Part shown: positions 34,553 through 46,110 of the stretch, piece by piece
How positions within the stretch are numbered: the first letter of the stretch is position 1
How the letters are laid out: each line of letters begins with the position of its first letter
DNA from: Solenopsis invicta
Taxonomy: Eukaryota > Arthropoda > Insecta > Hymenoptera > Formicidae
Direction: 5' to 3'
Length of the DNA: 64,000 nt
NCBI RefSeq assembly: GCF_016802725.1
Contig: NC_052668.1
Location: 12,655,001 to 12,719,000 of the forward strand
Notes under the pieces: model-generated
What the model was told of the DNA's origin: nothing
The model's database searches: none
The model's input: the letters and a program-made list of their open reading frames with translations, nothing else
Position numbers and translations under genes: made by a program

Positions 34553-37029
34553 ATGCCTTCTTACAAGCTGATTTATTTTCCTGCCACAGCATTGGGCGAG
34601 CCAATTCGTTATTTGCTCAGTTATGCTAACATCGACTTTGTGGATGAACGTGTAGATTTCGAGGCAGATTGGCCAAAACTTAAGCCTAGTATGTACATCG
34701 GATTAATATTAATGATACATTTATGTATATATGATGAAAATTTGTCTTGGGATCTTTCATATAATTTTGTAGAATCTTCCAAAATTTCTGTATAATTTTA
34801 TAATTGTCTCAAATTTTTTATACGATTTTAAACACTTTTCAAAAGTACTCATAAAGTTTACATCTTTCTTTAAAAGTTTTTTTTATGTTAATTATTAAAT
34901 ATCCTAAGATTTCTTAACATTCTAAAGATTTTTTGTTTTATAATTTCTGATGAAATGTTATAAAATCTAAAAAGCTGACAGTATTTTTTAGAAATTTTTG
35001 GATAAGAAATCTTAGAATATTTCAGAATTCACGTGTATAAAAAATTTTAAGAGAAGTTGTAGATTTTCAAAATATTTCTGAAAAAACAAACATAAGATAC
35101 AATTAAAGGATGATGAGAGTGCAGCAAGAATAATAATGCGCAAAATAAATTAATTGGTTATTAGATTAATTAGTTAAATTAAAAGATCAATGTTAAAAAA
35201 ACCGTTTCTTGTTTATTAATAGAAACATAAAAAAACGTAGTAAATCTTATAGATTTTGACCTGCAAACATGATGGTGCTAATAGTTTTTATTGAAAATGT
35301 GGTAACATTGTCACTTTCCAGATTAAAGTCCTATTTTTTACTCTCTCCGTGAAGTATGATTTTTAATATGAGTGAGTTATTTCATGTGAAATTTAATATG
35401 CAAAAATTTTTCATATTGTTGAAGAAAAATTTAATAAATAAGATAAATTTAAAATAAAAGATCCAAAATGACGGATGTTAGTTGCAGTAAGAAAACAATA
35501 TTCGAGTTGAAATCGAGTCATTCTGATCGAGTTAATAATTCATCAAAAGATGTGACACAAATCAATTGAAATCGATGAATATATTGATTTGTTTTCAATA
35601 AATGTTTTCGATATCGATACGACATGGATTTGCTCAGTCATTTTTTGCTCAGTAGTGACTCATCCGCGCTTCAAACTGATGATGGATAGATAATTACTCG
35701 AATTTTATTATTTGATACGTTGAAGATGATTCCAAAGTGAGTCAAAACATTCGATTATACTAATTTATAAATAAATTATATTAATGATCAATTAATTTGT
35801 TTTGTGTTCATCACCATTATTCGTGCTGCACTCTTATTAGTCTTTAATAACTATATTTTTATTTTTGTTGTTTAAATCTTGAGAATCCTTTATTTATCTA
35901 CAATTGTTTTATTTCTAAAAATGTTCAAATTTGTATAAAAGTTTTTAGAAAAAATTTTAACAGTGTAGAAAGTTTACAACTACAATAGTTGTATATACGT
36001 ATAGGTGATTATATAGGCTGCGTTCAGCAGAAAAAACTTTGCAACTGTTATAAGAAATTTTAATATGGTTACATTTAGATCAGACAGGTACTAAGGTCAA
36101 GAACTAATTATATTAAAGAATGTTACAACAGTTGCAAAGCAACTATTTTGCTGAATACAACCAGACGTCTATATAAATAACTATCAGTTATATTATAAAT
36201 TGATCGTGACAGAAATTTAAATAGTTTTTCTACTACAAACTTTATTTTTGACTTTTTTAAATTATATATTATATTCTTTAATATTATTTTAGCTGTGCCA
36301 TTCGGTAAATTACCCGTGCTCGAAGTAGACGGAAAGAGAATGCATCAGTCAGTAGCTATCTGTCGATACTTGGCAAAACAATGTGGTCTTGCCGGCAAAG
36401 ACGATTCAGAGGCTTTAGAGATCGATGCGGCCGTTGATACGGTACACGATTTGCGCATGGGTGAGTAGATAATATTCTGTTTACAATATTTAATCAATTC
36501 TTATTTATCAGAGACAGACGTTTGCTTTTAAAATTGACGATATTAACAGAGATTTGACAGCGCGAAAAGATTTATTCGCAAAGGGATGTTGCAAACAAAT
36601 AGCAACAGAGAATAAATTTTTATACTTGCGTTGTAAATTCGATTCACTGAAATATTTTACTCGAAATGTTTATCAGTACCTTATTTGTTTCGTGTTTTTT
36701 CCTTATTTGTATTAGGCATCGCTATGTACTCTTATGAGAAAAATGAAAAGGCCAAGGAAGAAAAACATAAACTGGCCAAGGAAAGGGTACCATATTATTT
36801 GGAGCGTTTGGATGCTCAGGTGAAGAAGAATGGCGGTTACCTCGTTGGTGGCGCCCTATCGTTGGCCGATTTCACTTTCGTCGGTCTATTGGATTACATG
36901 AATTACATGATGAATGAAAACATCATCGAGAAATATGAGAATCTGAAACAACTCCAAAAGAAAGTCGAGGAATTACCGGCCATCAAGCGCTGGATCGAGA
37001 AGCGTCCGCCAGTTATGTGGTCGAAGTAA
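34553..37029 (+). CDS. Sigma-class glutathione S-transferase, copy G (intact)
   Basis: Coding exons 34,553-34,688, 36,293-36,460 and 36,716-37,029 give 205 residues. One residue is inserted before the Asp-Trp pair (RVDFEADW versus RFDRADW), so the numbering shifts by one: Tyr8, Trp40, Lys44, Gln64-Ser65. The MPFG motif reads VPFG, and ALSWADF reads ALSLADF, though the Ser and Asp of the N-capping box remain. All splice sites are canonical and in phase. The intron between the first two coding exons is 1.6 kb because it contains a 719-bp inverted-repeat element. The role should match the paralogues: glutathione conjugation or peroxidase in the cytosol. Promoter box at 33,350, poly(A) box at 37,331. 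Confidence 0.9.
35116..35834. mobile_element. 719-bp inverted-repeat element in copy G intron
   Basis: Left end 'agagtgcagcaagaataat' and right end, reversed, 'agagtgcagcacgaataat', followed by further imperfect inverted homology to 'aaattaattg'. No open frame of note. Target duplication unclear, so the superfamily is not assigned. Confidence 0.7.
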
Positions 37030-37310
37030 TTCGAACAATTTCATAAAATAATACGGTTGATTTTTCGAGAGTATTAATTGTTCATTTAGGTTTGATTTAA
37101 ATAATATATTGATCTTTTTTTTTCTTTAAATGTGTGCATATCTATTTTATATATATATATATATGTATGTATAATAGATTCAGGAAATACGTACTCAACA
37201 TACGAATATATATTTTCTCACCTGTTCTAATTGTTGCTTTTGTTATATGACATTAAAGAAATACCGTGAAATTATTTCTATTTATATCTTGGAAAAATGT
37301 ATTATTTTTT

Positions 37311-37336
37311 ACTATGTAATTTTGTATTTTAATAAA
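37311..37336 (+). terminator. Conserved poly(A) box of copy G
   Basis: 'actatgtaattttgtatttt' plus AATAAA (37,331-37,336), about 300 bp after the stop. Confidence 0.5.
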
Positions 37337-37649
37337 TCTATTTAAACTATGTCTTTTGCATTTAAAATATTTGTTTTTCTGTTCAGTTAGTTTGATATAA
37401 ATAGATAATTCAAAATTTTGACATATTTAAAGTTCAATAACGCAAAAGGACATCACGTCACGGACGACAAATGAAAACTGTTTAAGAAATATATGAGACA
37501 TTTAGTCTGTTTGAAAATGAGTTTGGATATTACTAGTAAAAGTAATACAGCTGGCAAAAGTGAAAATTACTGGCAATGCGTTTTGTTTCTTCTATCAGAG
37601 AGAAATCTGAGAGCGGCCATGCCGGCCTTTTTACTATAAAGCTCATATT

Positions 37650-37763
37650 ATTCATAGTCGATTCTTATATTCAAGACCATCTTAAGTATCATATATATAA
37701 TATTTAAGATGATATTTAAGATGATACTTAGAATGGTTTTAAATATAAGAATCGACTATGAAT
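37650..37763. repeat. 114-bp palindrome
   Basis: 'attcatagtcgattcttata' and its near-exact complement at the right end enclose a centre containing repeated 'tttaagatgat' words. It resembles a miniature inverted-repeat transposon. The bases outside it (to about 38,080) are moderately GC-rich without a recognisable gene. Confidence 0.75.
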
Positions 37764-38079
37764 CCTGGTCTTCGGCTAACGTGCGCGCACGTTCTTTCTA
37801 CGCGTAGTTCTTTCTAAAAAAAAGGTATAATGTAAAGAATGTATCCAAGTTATTGTAGTCGCTTCTCCGCAATGCCAATTGGTTCTCTCGTTGCGCTAAC
37901 TTTGTGAGAAGCTATCGTCGCCGAGATCGCGTATTTTGACTATGTGTATTGAGGAGCTAATAGTGTAATTTTCCTTTAATTCCTCTCACAAAAATACGGA
38001 TACGATCGCGCGATAATATTATGCTTTGATTCTGCGCAGGACATTTGAAAAGCATTCAAAGATAATGAAAAAAATTATT

Positions 38080-38475
38080 TCTGATTCACCGACCCGATGC
38101 GCAACAAGCGGAGTTATTCATAAAGTTACGTGATGATACTGTAACACACAAACATAAGATTTATAAATTAAAACTGTGCTCAAAATAATCAATATTTCTA
38201 AAGTTAATTCTGACCGGTACATCAAACTTTTAGAATTTTACTTTTAATTAGATATTCAGTAATTTAATCATATCCAAAAAATAGCTTGACAAAATTCAAT
38301 TTCTATACAATTGTGAATGATTTTTTTTTCTTTAAGTATTTTTTAATTTTTTGAGACAAAAAAAACTATTAATTTTATATAAATAAAAAATATTTATCCC
38401 AAGGTTGCTCTGCTGAGGTTCGATGCTTCTCGAGCTTAGGCCTCCTCCTCCTCTCAGATCCTGTAAATCTGTAAC
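38080..38475 (-). repeat. Duplicated exon-like block, copy 2
   Basis: Second copy of the block at 31,400-31,860, with the same order of landmarks on the minus strand ('ctgagaggaggaggaggcct', 'gttacag', 'tatcatcacg'). Its 50-base piece carries stops in the frame that is open in copy 1, and a further partial repeat of the AT-rich part follows at 38,470-38,660. Confidence 0.5.
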
Positions 38476-38743
38476 ATATAAGTATAACAAAAATTATAAC
38501 AATGATCAAAATAATTAATATTTTAAAAAATAATTATGTAGTTCGTTGAATTTTATTCATACTTTTAATAGATATTAATTAATAAATAATATAATTTTTT
38601 AAATTTCCTTTATATAATAATTCTTTATTTAAATTTGAATAGACAATTCGAATCCTTTAAAAAAAAAGGTTTTTAAAAAAGAAACATATAAAGAATATAT
38701 TTTTTAGATTGATGTATTTTTCGGACAATTTTACTTGCTAATA

Positions 38744-38868
38744 GAGCTGTTCTTTTTATGTAGCTGCACTAGCTACATTAATTTAGAGTTTATCTTTCTT
38801 CTTCCAATGTAAAGGAAAAAAGATGAATTGTGAACTAGTGTAGCCAGCTCAGATAAAAAGAACAGAGC
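38744..38868. mobile_element. MITE with imperfect terminal inverted repeats
   Basis: Left 'gagctgttctttttatg' then 'agctgcactagctaca'. The right end reversed reads 'gctctgttctttttatc' then 'agctggctacactagtt'. 125 bp, non-coding, just upstream of the copy H promoter. Confidence 0.6.
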
Positions 38869-38934
38869 ATATATTTCTCTAGTAAATTTTCCCTAGAGAT
38901 TGAAAGTCACGGCGTCGGGCGTACTGTCGCCGTC

Positions 38935-39112
38935 GTAACGACAAAGTGGTAATGTTGAACTGGTAGGGAAAGAACTGAATAGAAGAGTTTAGCAGCCTGT
39001 TCAAGTATGTTCCACAGTACTGTGCCTGTTTCATCGTCGTTACATTAATCCTGGGACAATAAATAGTGTTTTTCTTCTGCACAGAATTTTTTCAAATTAG
39101 TTGTAAGTAGAG
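38935..39112 (+). promoter_or_regulatory. GST copy H promoter box and non-coding exon 1
   Basis: 'acgacaaagtggtaatgttg' and 'aactggtagggaaag', then 'ttcttctgcacagaattttt' and the donor 'agtt|gtaagt' (exon end 39,112). More diverged than in C-G. The acceptor is 'ttcag' at 40,000. Confidence 0.55.
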
Positions 39113-40004
39113 CTTCTCATTCTTATTTCTTCAAATTTAAACTTGACTAGATAAAAATGTAAAGATTGCATATACTATGATAATATATCAAATAATTTCT
39201 CTAACCATTGTAGTTACCACGTGTAATGCCGGCCGGCATAAGGGATAATGTTTTGTGAAAATGCTAAGTGAACTAATTAATATTTGTTACAATAAAACTA
39301 CAATAGCGATGAGATCGATTTGGAGTAATTATGACATTGGTATTATATTAAATCAAAAATATTATACATGTTAGCGAATATGAATTGAAAGAGAGAAAAC
39401 GCCTCGTTGTCAATAATGTTTTTCATCTAAAATATCTAAATCAAAACCGTACATTTTATAAAACACAATTGTGTTGAATAAGAAACATATATATATAGTT
39501 TAGTGTTTAGAAAATCCAAAATAAAAAGATAAGAAAATATGAATTTTTATTTGTTACTATGTGATGTAACTACATTTAGTTTTGTAAAAGAAGAATTTTT
39601 ATTAAATAACAACGCAACGTTTTTTGATAAAATTTAATCAAATAGTATAGTGGTTTTGTATTTAAATTTTTGTCCAACGTTTAACATTTGCAATAAATCC
39701 AAGAGTAATGTAAATTTTTACTTTGTTATTTATTTCAAGATGGGTAAAAATACAATCAGGTTTAAATTTTGATTTACACAAATTTAGAGTATATGTAAAG
39801 AATTAAAAATAGTTAACATTAAATTTTTAATTGAAACTCATTTCATCTCAAGTAAAATTTTTTCACTGAGACTAAATAATGTTCAAGATTATTATCCGTT
39901 AAAATTCTTTTATGTTGCTAGAATTATTATTATACAGAAAAATTACAATATATGATAAAGAGATATTTGATAATGAAAAAAATCGTTTTTCTTTTTTCAG
40001 TAAC

Positions 40005-41158
40005 ATGCCTTCTTACAAGCTGACTTACTTTCACCTAACAGCATTAGCTGAGCCAATTCGCCTTTTGTTCGCCTATGCTGATATCGAGTTTGTGGATGAA
40101 CGTATCGATAGAAATGATTGGCCAAAACTTAAACAAAGTACGTACATCTGATTAATGTTAATAATATTATAAAGCGTTTACCTATTGCGATCGTGTAATC
40201 TGACTCGATATTGTTCTTGAAAATCTTATTAACTTGCCAAACTCAGATTTAAAAATATACTTGTTCTTAACTTCAATTACTTCAACTGTAATTATTAACT
40301 GTCAAAAGATTTTTAATATATATGTACGGACACAATTGCTATAGATATAACTTTATCACATAATAGTAAATTAGATGTTTCTTCTATTAAATTTATTTCA
40401 TTTTAATAGCATACTGCATTCACATGAGTTAATATTATTTTTCAGCAATGCCGTTTGGCAAAGTACCTGTGCTCGAAGTAGACGGAAAGAGAATGCATCA
40501 ATCCTCAGCTATTGGTCGCTATGTGGCGAAGAAATGTGGTCTTGCCGGCAAAGACGATTTGCAGTCTCTGGAAATTGATGCGGCCGTCGATACTATACAA
40601 GAATTAGTCGAGAGTTAGTAGACATTATTTCGTTTGCTCAATTTTTATCCAAATTCTTTTGTTTACTAAAGGCAGAAATTTCCTTTGAAAGCAAATTTGA
40701 TTCGATTTCAGTGTGTTCAGATCTTAACAATGCAAACGGATTTATTCGTAAACATTGGTAAATTCCATTTTAGGAGACTTAATTAGAATTGTTCGTTATT
40801 TTTTATTTATCTTTCTTTTCTCACTTGTAATAAATGTCGTGGATTTTTAGAGATATACCAGAACACCGAACGGGCTAAAAAAGAGAAAGTCGAAATTGCC
40901 GACGAGACGGTGCTGTTTTATTTAGAGCGCCTGGACACTCAGGTGAAGAAGAATGATGGTTACTTCGTCGGTGGTGCTCTGACGTGGGCTGATCTTACTT
41001 TCATCGGCCTTTTGGATTATATGAACTTTCATGTGAAAGGAAATGTCGTCGAAAAGTTTGAGAACCTGAAAGAACTTCAAAAGAAAGTTGAAGCGATACC
41101 AGCCATCAAAAGTTGGATCGAGAAGCGTCCACCAGCTTTATACGAAACTTATATGTAA
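40005..41158 (+). CDS. Sigma-class glutathione S-transferase, copy H (intact)
   Basis: Coding exons 40,005-40,137, 40,446-40,613 and 40,851-41,158 give 202 residues in a continuous frame. Tyr8, Trp39, Lys43, Pro52 and Gln63-Ser64 are present. The helical domain has ALTWADLTF and ends ALYETYM, unlike the WPK/WSK ends of D and G. The exon 3 donor is GTTAGT rather than the GTGAGT of the paralogues, a weaker but usable site. If it were ignored, the frame would stop two codons on at TAG. H is clearly more divergent than D, F and G, so it is an older duplicate. Promoter box at 38,935 and poly(A) box at 41,627. Confidence 0.9.
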
Positions 41159-41607
41159 GAATGCAGATAATCTTGGAGAGTAATGATTGATTTTTTGACA
41201 GAGATTTTTTTATTGTTCGTTGATGTTAGACGTGAATAAAATATTGCATTTTCTTTTTTTATCTACGCTGATAAAAAAAGATTATTTGATACAAATAAAG
41301 ATGTTATTAGTACTATGCAAATGATTTATTGACATCACACAAGTACCGTTACTTATTTAAAACAAATGTTACTACTTTAATTGATATAAGGTAGTTATTT
41401 GAATAGTACTAGTAACATTTTTATTTGAGTCAGATAATTTTTTCTTTCAATGTATGTACGACAGGCGCGTACAATGAAACTAAGATTATACTAAAAATAT
41501 AAATGTATATTTATACATTAATTGAAAGCTTGTACAATATTGTATGATAATGATAAAAATACTCTGAGAAGATTTTTAATTATATGTTAAAAACAAATTA
41601 TTGTTTA

Positions 41608-41632
41608 TTATGTAATTTTGTATTTTAATAAA
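41608..41632 (+). terminator. Conserved poly(A) box of copy H
   Basis: 'attatgtaattttgtatttt' plus AATAAA (41,627-41,632), about 470 bp after the stop. Confidence 0.5.
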
Positions 41633-43249
41633 ATGCTTACGTATTATTTATTATTTTGATGATTTCTTTTGTAATATTGCAAATTCTGTCTTCTCTTTCT
41701 GTCACTATTCGTTTTATTTCTTATAATTTTTTATTAACGTTCCTGTATTTATTGCGTCAATTTTTTGTTTTATCAGATTATTTACGAAATAATTTTATTT
41801 TTGATATTTCTGATAAAATAAAGATAATATGATACTTTAAATTGTTATTCAGTAGTCTCTGTGTTATTATTGATAACACGGTTCCAAACTGTTGATAGAT
41901 GATTAATATCATTAAGAATTTTATTTTTATTCAATACTGCAAAGTGCTTATTACAATCTTATTTCATAAATGACCTAATATTGTATCAAATTACTTTGGT
42001 ATTTAAAATAATTAAATTAAAAAAAAAAAATTAGTTTTGATTACACGGGCGCGCTGGATTCTCTGAAACAATTTCATATTGAAACATTTAAAAGTAGCAT
42101 TGGACGTAATAAAAAGAATTTAGCCAAAAGCGATTTCGATCGATTTCTGGAACGAGCTTCTAAAGTGCTATTGATACAGAAGAGGCGTATGCTGTAAACA
42201 AAATAAGTGCTGAGTAATTAATTAGATTGCCAAACGCACGATTGCAGATAACGCACTATCAGCTTTTATACACAGATAGCTTTGAAGATGCTTCAGTCAT
42301 GTGGAGCTATGGCTATTTAGATTGCTAGGTTGTTATATTATCGCAGGCTATAACTGTGATGCAAGGTCGCACAAGTTAGTTGCAATTGAGGGGGATCTAT
42401 GACTATTTATTGTTGTGATTAATTGAGAAACGTGAAAATTTTTTATGAGTTAAGCAGTAGTGTGACGCTCACTCGAATGCACTGATTTTACTAACAATAA
42501 GCAAAAAATTTAATAATAACGTCTTTAATTAAAGATTTAACACAAAAATAACAATTAACTGATATTAAAATGCATATTAATGCTTGATAATTTAAATTTG
42601 AAAAGAATTAAGCTAATGAATTCTCTCTTTTACTTATTCTTTTTTTTTTATTAATACTAAAATTATATTTGTATAATTTATAATTAATTTTTTAATTTTA
42701 TAATTTTCTTAATGCTAAAGTTTTGCAACTATTTTGCTATTAATAATTGATATTTTTAAAGATTAATAACTTTTCTTATTAATCATCATATTCTTTTTTC
42801 TTTCGACTTTTTATGCATGTGAAACTTGCAAGTCATTGGAAAAAAAATGAATTACTGTTATTAATAGCGCGCAGAAATATCATGAAACAGTTTACGTAAT
42901 AATATGCAAAAGATGTTGCAAATAATATCACGTACAGAACGTCGTCTCTTCTAACAAAATTATTAATTTGCAAATACAAGTATTTTACAAAAAAAAACGT
43001 TATAAAAAGAGTCATCAAATTGCATTACAGAATTACATTTAAAGCATTATTACCGTCAAAATATTGCATAATTATTTAATTATTCATCACGTTTTTAAAT
43101 ATTTTAGAAAATTTATCTAAAATTGATCTTAAAAGCGTATACATATCATTACTATATTATAATCGATTTTTAAACATAATTTAATTTTAACGATAATATA
43201 TAATTTGTCAACTCTGGATAACATTGCATATGATATGTATAATATTATC
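41633..43249. other. Intergenic, nothing recognised
   Basis: No coding frame or conserved GST block. 42,050-42,450 is less AT-rich and could be an old remnant, but translations in all frames are interrupted and unrecognisable. Confidence 0.35.
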
Positions 43250-43522
43250 CAGGGCCGAATTAGCTCCCAAGCCTAATTTTTAGGCTATTGTCCAGGGGCG
43301 ACAAATTTAGAAAGATGGCATTTTGTAAAACAGTTTTTTTTTAAACTTATCTTGTAGTGGCTGACGCAATCAACTAAAATCTTTTACATAAAATAATATA
43401 AAAAAAGCAGAATTTGCAGAATATAAAATTTGATTAATTTAAGTTACACTTGAGGCTTGAATAAGGGCAGCAAAGTTTTAATAGAGATGTCTGGGGGTGG
43501 CATGAGTCTTAATCCGCCCCTG
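43250..43522. mobile_element. hAT-type MITE with 8-bp TSD
   Basis: Starts 'cagggccgaattag' and ends with the complement of 'caggggcggattaag', a typical hAT-style CAGGG(C/G)CG terminus. Exact 8-base flanks atattatc occur at 43,242-43,249 and 43,523-43,530. 273 bp, non-coding. Confidence 0.8.
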
Positions 43523-43984
43523 ATATTATCGCACAAAATTTTCCTGATATTTTATCAATGTATGATATAACATTAGCTAATAATAATTTGCAATGCAATA
43601 ATGCAATATTTGATTTTTGATCTTTTACAGCTGTCAAATAAAAAGTTGTTTAAAAATAATTAAAAAATTCCTATTACATTCCTGTATTCGACATAAAAGG
43701 AATACGCAGTAAAATATTAAGAACAAAAAAAAATCTGTTTGTTATTATAATGATAAACCTTGATATATAATTTCTGTGATTTGCATTTCGATTTCTTGAG
43801 AAAATGAAAAAAATACGGTTTTTTTTTTCTTTGATGTTACATACAATTTCCATGTATGCGTTCTGTCAGATGTAATTTTGTATGTGTACTGTACGTGTGT
43901 TAAACCAGTACTCCTTTATAATTTTTCCTGACAAAAGGACGTATGTCCCTAAGCAACTAGATACGCAGTATCATTCCAATGAAA

Positions 43985-44070
43985 CGCTCAGTCGTTCACG
44001 ATTCACGAACAACTACGCAGCACTTGCGAGAGCCTCGAATTTTACGAGAGATTAGATCATAGACTGCAAG
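43985..44070 (+). promoter_or_regulatory. GST copy I promoter and non-coding exon 1
   Basis: 'cgctcagtcgttcacgattc' contains an arthropod-style TCAGT initiator, and the block ends 'gactgcaag|gtaata', a plausible untranslated-exon donor at 44,070/44,071. The next acceptor is 'ctttcag' at 44,530. It does not contain the promoter box shared by C-H, so copy I is probably regulated differently. Confidence 0.45.
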
Positions 44071-44380
44071 GTAATAAAAAATTCTGTCTTTTCCATTTCT
44101 TAATTTGTTGTGGAATAAATAAGTAAAATACGCTTCTGTAAATAAACACTTTTAAAATTTATTTAATTTTAAATAAATAAATAAGTGGACGTCACAGGGT
44201 TACAAACATAAGTAAATTACATAATCTAATATCAAATATTAAATTTGTTTAAATTTTTAATTTTTGTAATTAATGGTAAATTAAGTTGTTTGAAGAAAAC
44301 TTGAAAACAATTATTAAAGTTAATATTTACTGCGATTGTTTTAAATAACACTTTATATTTGTATTATTATTTTATATATA

Positions 44381-44382
<2 letters not shown>

Positions 44383-44437
<55 letters not shown>
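44383..44437. repeat. (TA)n microsatellite in copy I intron
   Basis: An uninterrupted TA run of about 50 bases in the first intron of copy I. Confidence 0.9.
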
Positions 44438-44440
<3 letters not shown>

Positions 44441-44533
44441 GTTTATTATTATTAATATTTGTTTAGAAATTTCTACAAATGAGCCAAGTGTTATTTTACA
44501 CATTCATTTTTATATCTATACAACTTTCAGAAC

Positions 44534-45818
44534 ATGCCGACATATAAGCTAACGTATTTCAATGTTACCGGCCTTGGAGAGTCACTTAGGTACATGTTAC
44601 ATCATTGTGGCATTAAATTCGAGGATGTCAGAGTCGAGTTCGATGATTGGCCGAAGCTTAAACCAAGTATGTAATCGCATTATTATTTTGAAATGACCAA
44701 GTAATATAATTTTGATTGCTCTTTCATCTAAAATTAATTTAACTCATATTATAAAACATATTACTTTGTTATTTTTGCTTTATCTTCTTGTTACTTTATT
44801 ATTACTTTATTATTTGTTATCTTTATTAAGTTTTATTGTTTTACGATTATTTAGTAATTAGTGTTTCTATTGTGAACACGAATAAATATTATTTCGCAAT
44901 AACCTAATGGCATTTAACAAATTTCAGACATGCCTATGGGACAAATGCCGATCTTAGAGATCGACGGTAAAATATATCATCAATCCAGAGCCATCGGTCG
45001 CTACATCGCCAAGAAAGGTAATTTATATGGCTCCGACGAACTTGAGGCCATGGAGATTGATGCCACTATTGATTCAATGGACGATATAAGACAGGGTAAG
45101 AGTACCGATAGTGAATAAAGAGAAGAGGATGACAGGTCGTCAATTACATAATCATTGAAACAACATGATTATAACTTCTCGATTCTTCTGCGTGGAGTAG
45201 GCTAATATACGACGTATACTTATCGTACACATGCAAACCGAGGGATTTAGTGTTCTGTTGTATGTGCTTTGCATCAATTACTAGTTATTTATAGTCGACA
45301 AGTTTTTATATTTCCTTAACGATTATCGCGTGTCGTATCATTATCGCTCTTTTTGCGACGTTTCGTGACGGAAGTTCATCTATCTTTGAGCGATGCAAAA
45401 AAGGCAAGTTTATTTTTGCAGCTTTATCTACTTATTATTGGGAACAAGATCCTGCTTTCAAAGCAAAACTCAAGGAGACCGCTTTCGAAAAATTGCCCTT
45501 CTATCTCGACAAATTCGAGGCTCAAGTCAAGAAGAACGGTGGTTACTTTGTCGGTGGCAAGGTATGTAATTATTTCCGATTGCGTGTTAAGCTATTGATA
45601 TTTGTCTCTGTTTCTTTTATCTCTGAGACAAAAATACATTGTTGTTTTAGCTCTCGTGGGCAGATTTCCTGTGGGCTGGATATTGTGACTATCTGAGCTT
45701 TGTTTTGGCTGGGGACCCGAACAAGGATCATCCTGAATTGAAGAAGCTACGGGAGAAAGTTCGCGCTTTGCCCAACATAAAGGCCTACCTTGAGAAACGA
45801 CCCAAGACACAACTGTAA
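44534..45818 (+). CDS. Sigma-class glutathione S-transferase, copy I (intact, divergent)
   Basis: Coding exons 44,534-44,666, 44,928-45,095, 45,422-45,561 and 45,651-45,818 give 202 residues. It starts MPTYKLTYFNVTGLGES, keeping Tyr8, Trp39, Lys43, Pro52 and Gln63-Ser64. An extra 89-bp intron splits the helical domain after YFVGGK, directly before LSWADF; copies C-H lack it. The sequence is well apart from the other copies (for example MPMGQMPILEIDG, GDPNKDHPELKKL, ending RPKTQL) and closer in feel to generic insect GSTS1. It is thus the likely conserved, ancestral-type member from which the rest of the array diverged. Two AATAAA signals lie at about 46,067 and 46,085. The promoter differs from the other copies. 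Confidence 0.92.
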
Positions 45819-46110
45819 ATGAAACGATTTATAATTTTATACTCTTCCTTTGATTTGTTACGTTGATATTAGGTATCTATTTTCTCTCGAAACGTTTTGT
45901 GAAAGAATAGCATGCAAATGCATTACCATTAAACAGCTTTAATCACTTTCTCTGCAACCTAACAGTTAATGTTATTACATAACAAATAATATTATTATAA
46001 GCGATGTTGCTTTAGCACAATATCCAATATAAACTAATATTATTACGTAACAGATATAGAAAGGAAATAAAATCTTTTTCATTCAATAAAAGTGTGCGTT
46101 TTTTATTTCT
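45819..46110 (+). terminator. 3' UTR and poly(A) signals of copy I
   Basis: AATAAA at about 46,067 ('ggaaataaaatc') and 46,085 ('ttcaataaaagtgtgcg'), the second followed by a GT-rich stretch, as expected downstream of a cleavage site. Confidence 0.55.

Noticed and set aside
42050..42450. Less AT-rich stretch considered as a gene remnant
   Set aside because: All six frames are interrupted and no motif or paralogous sequence was recognised.
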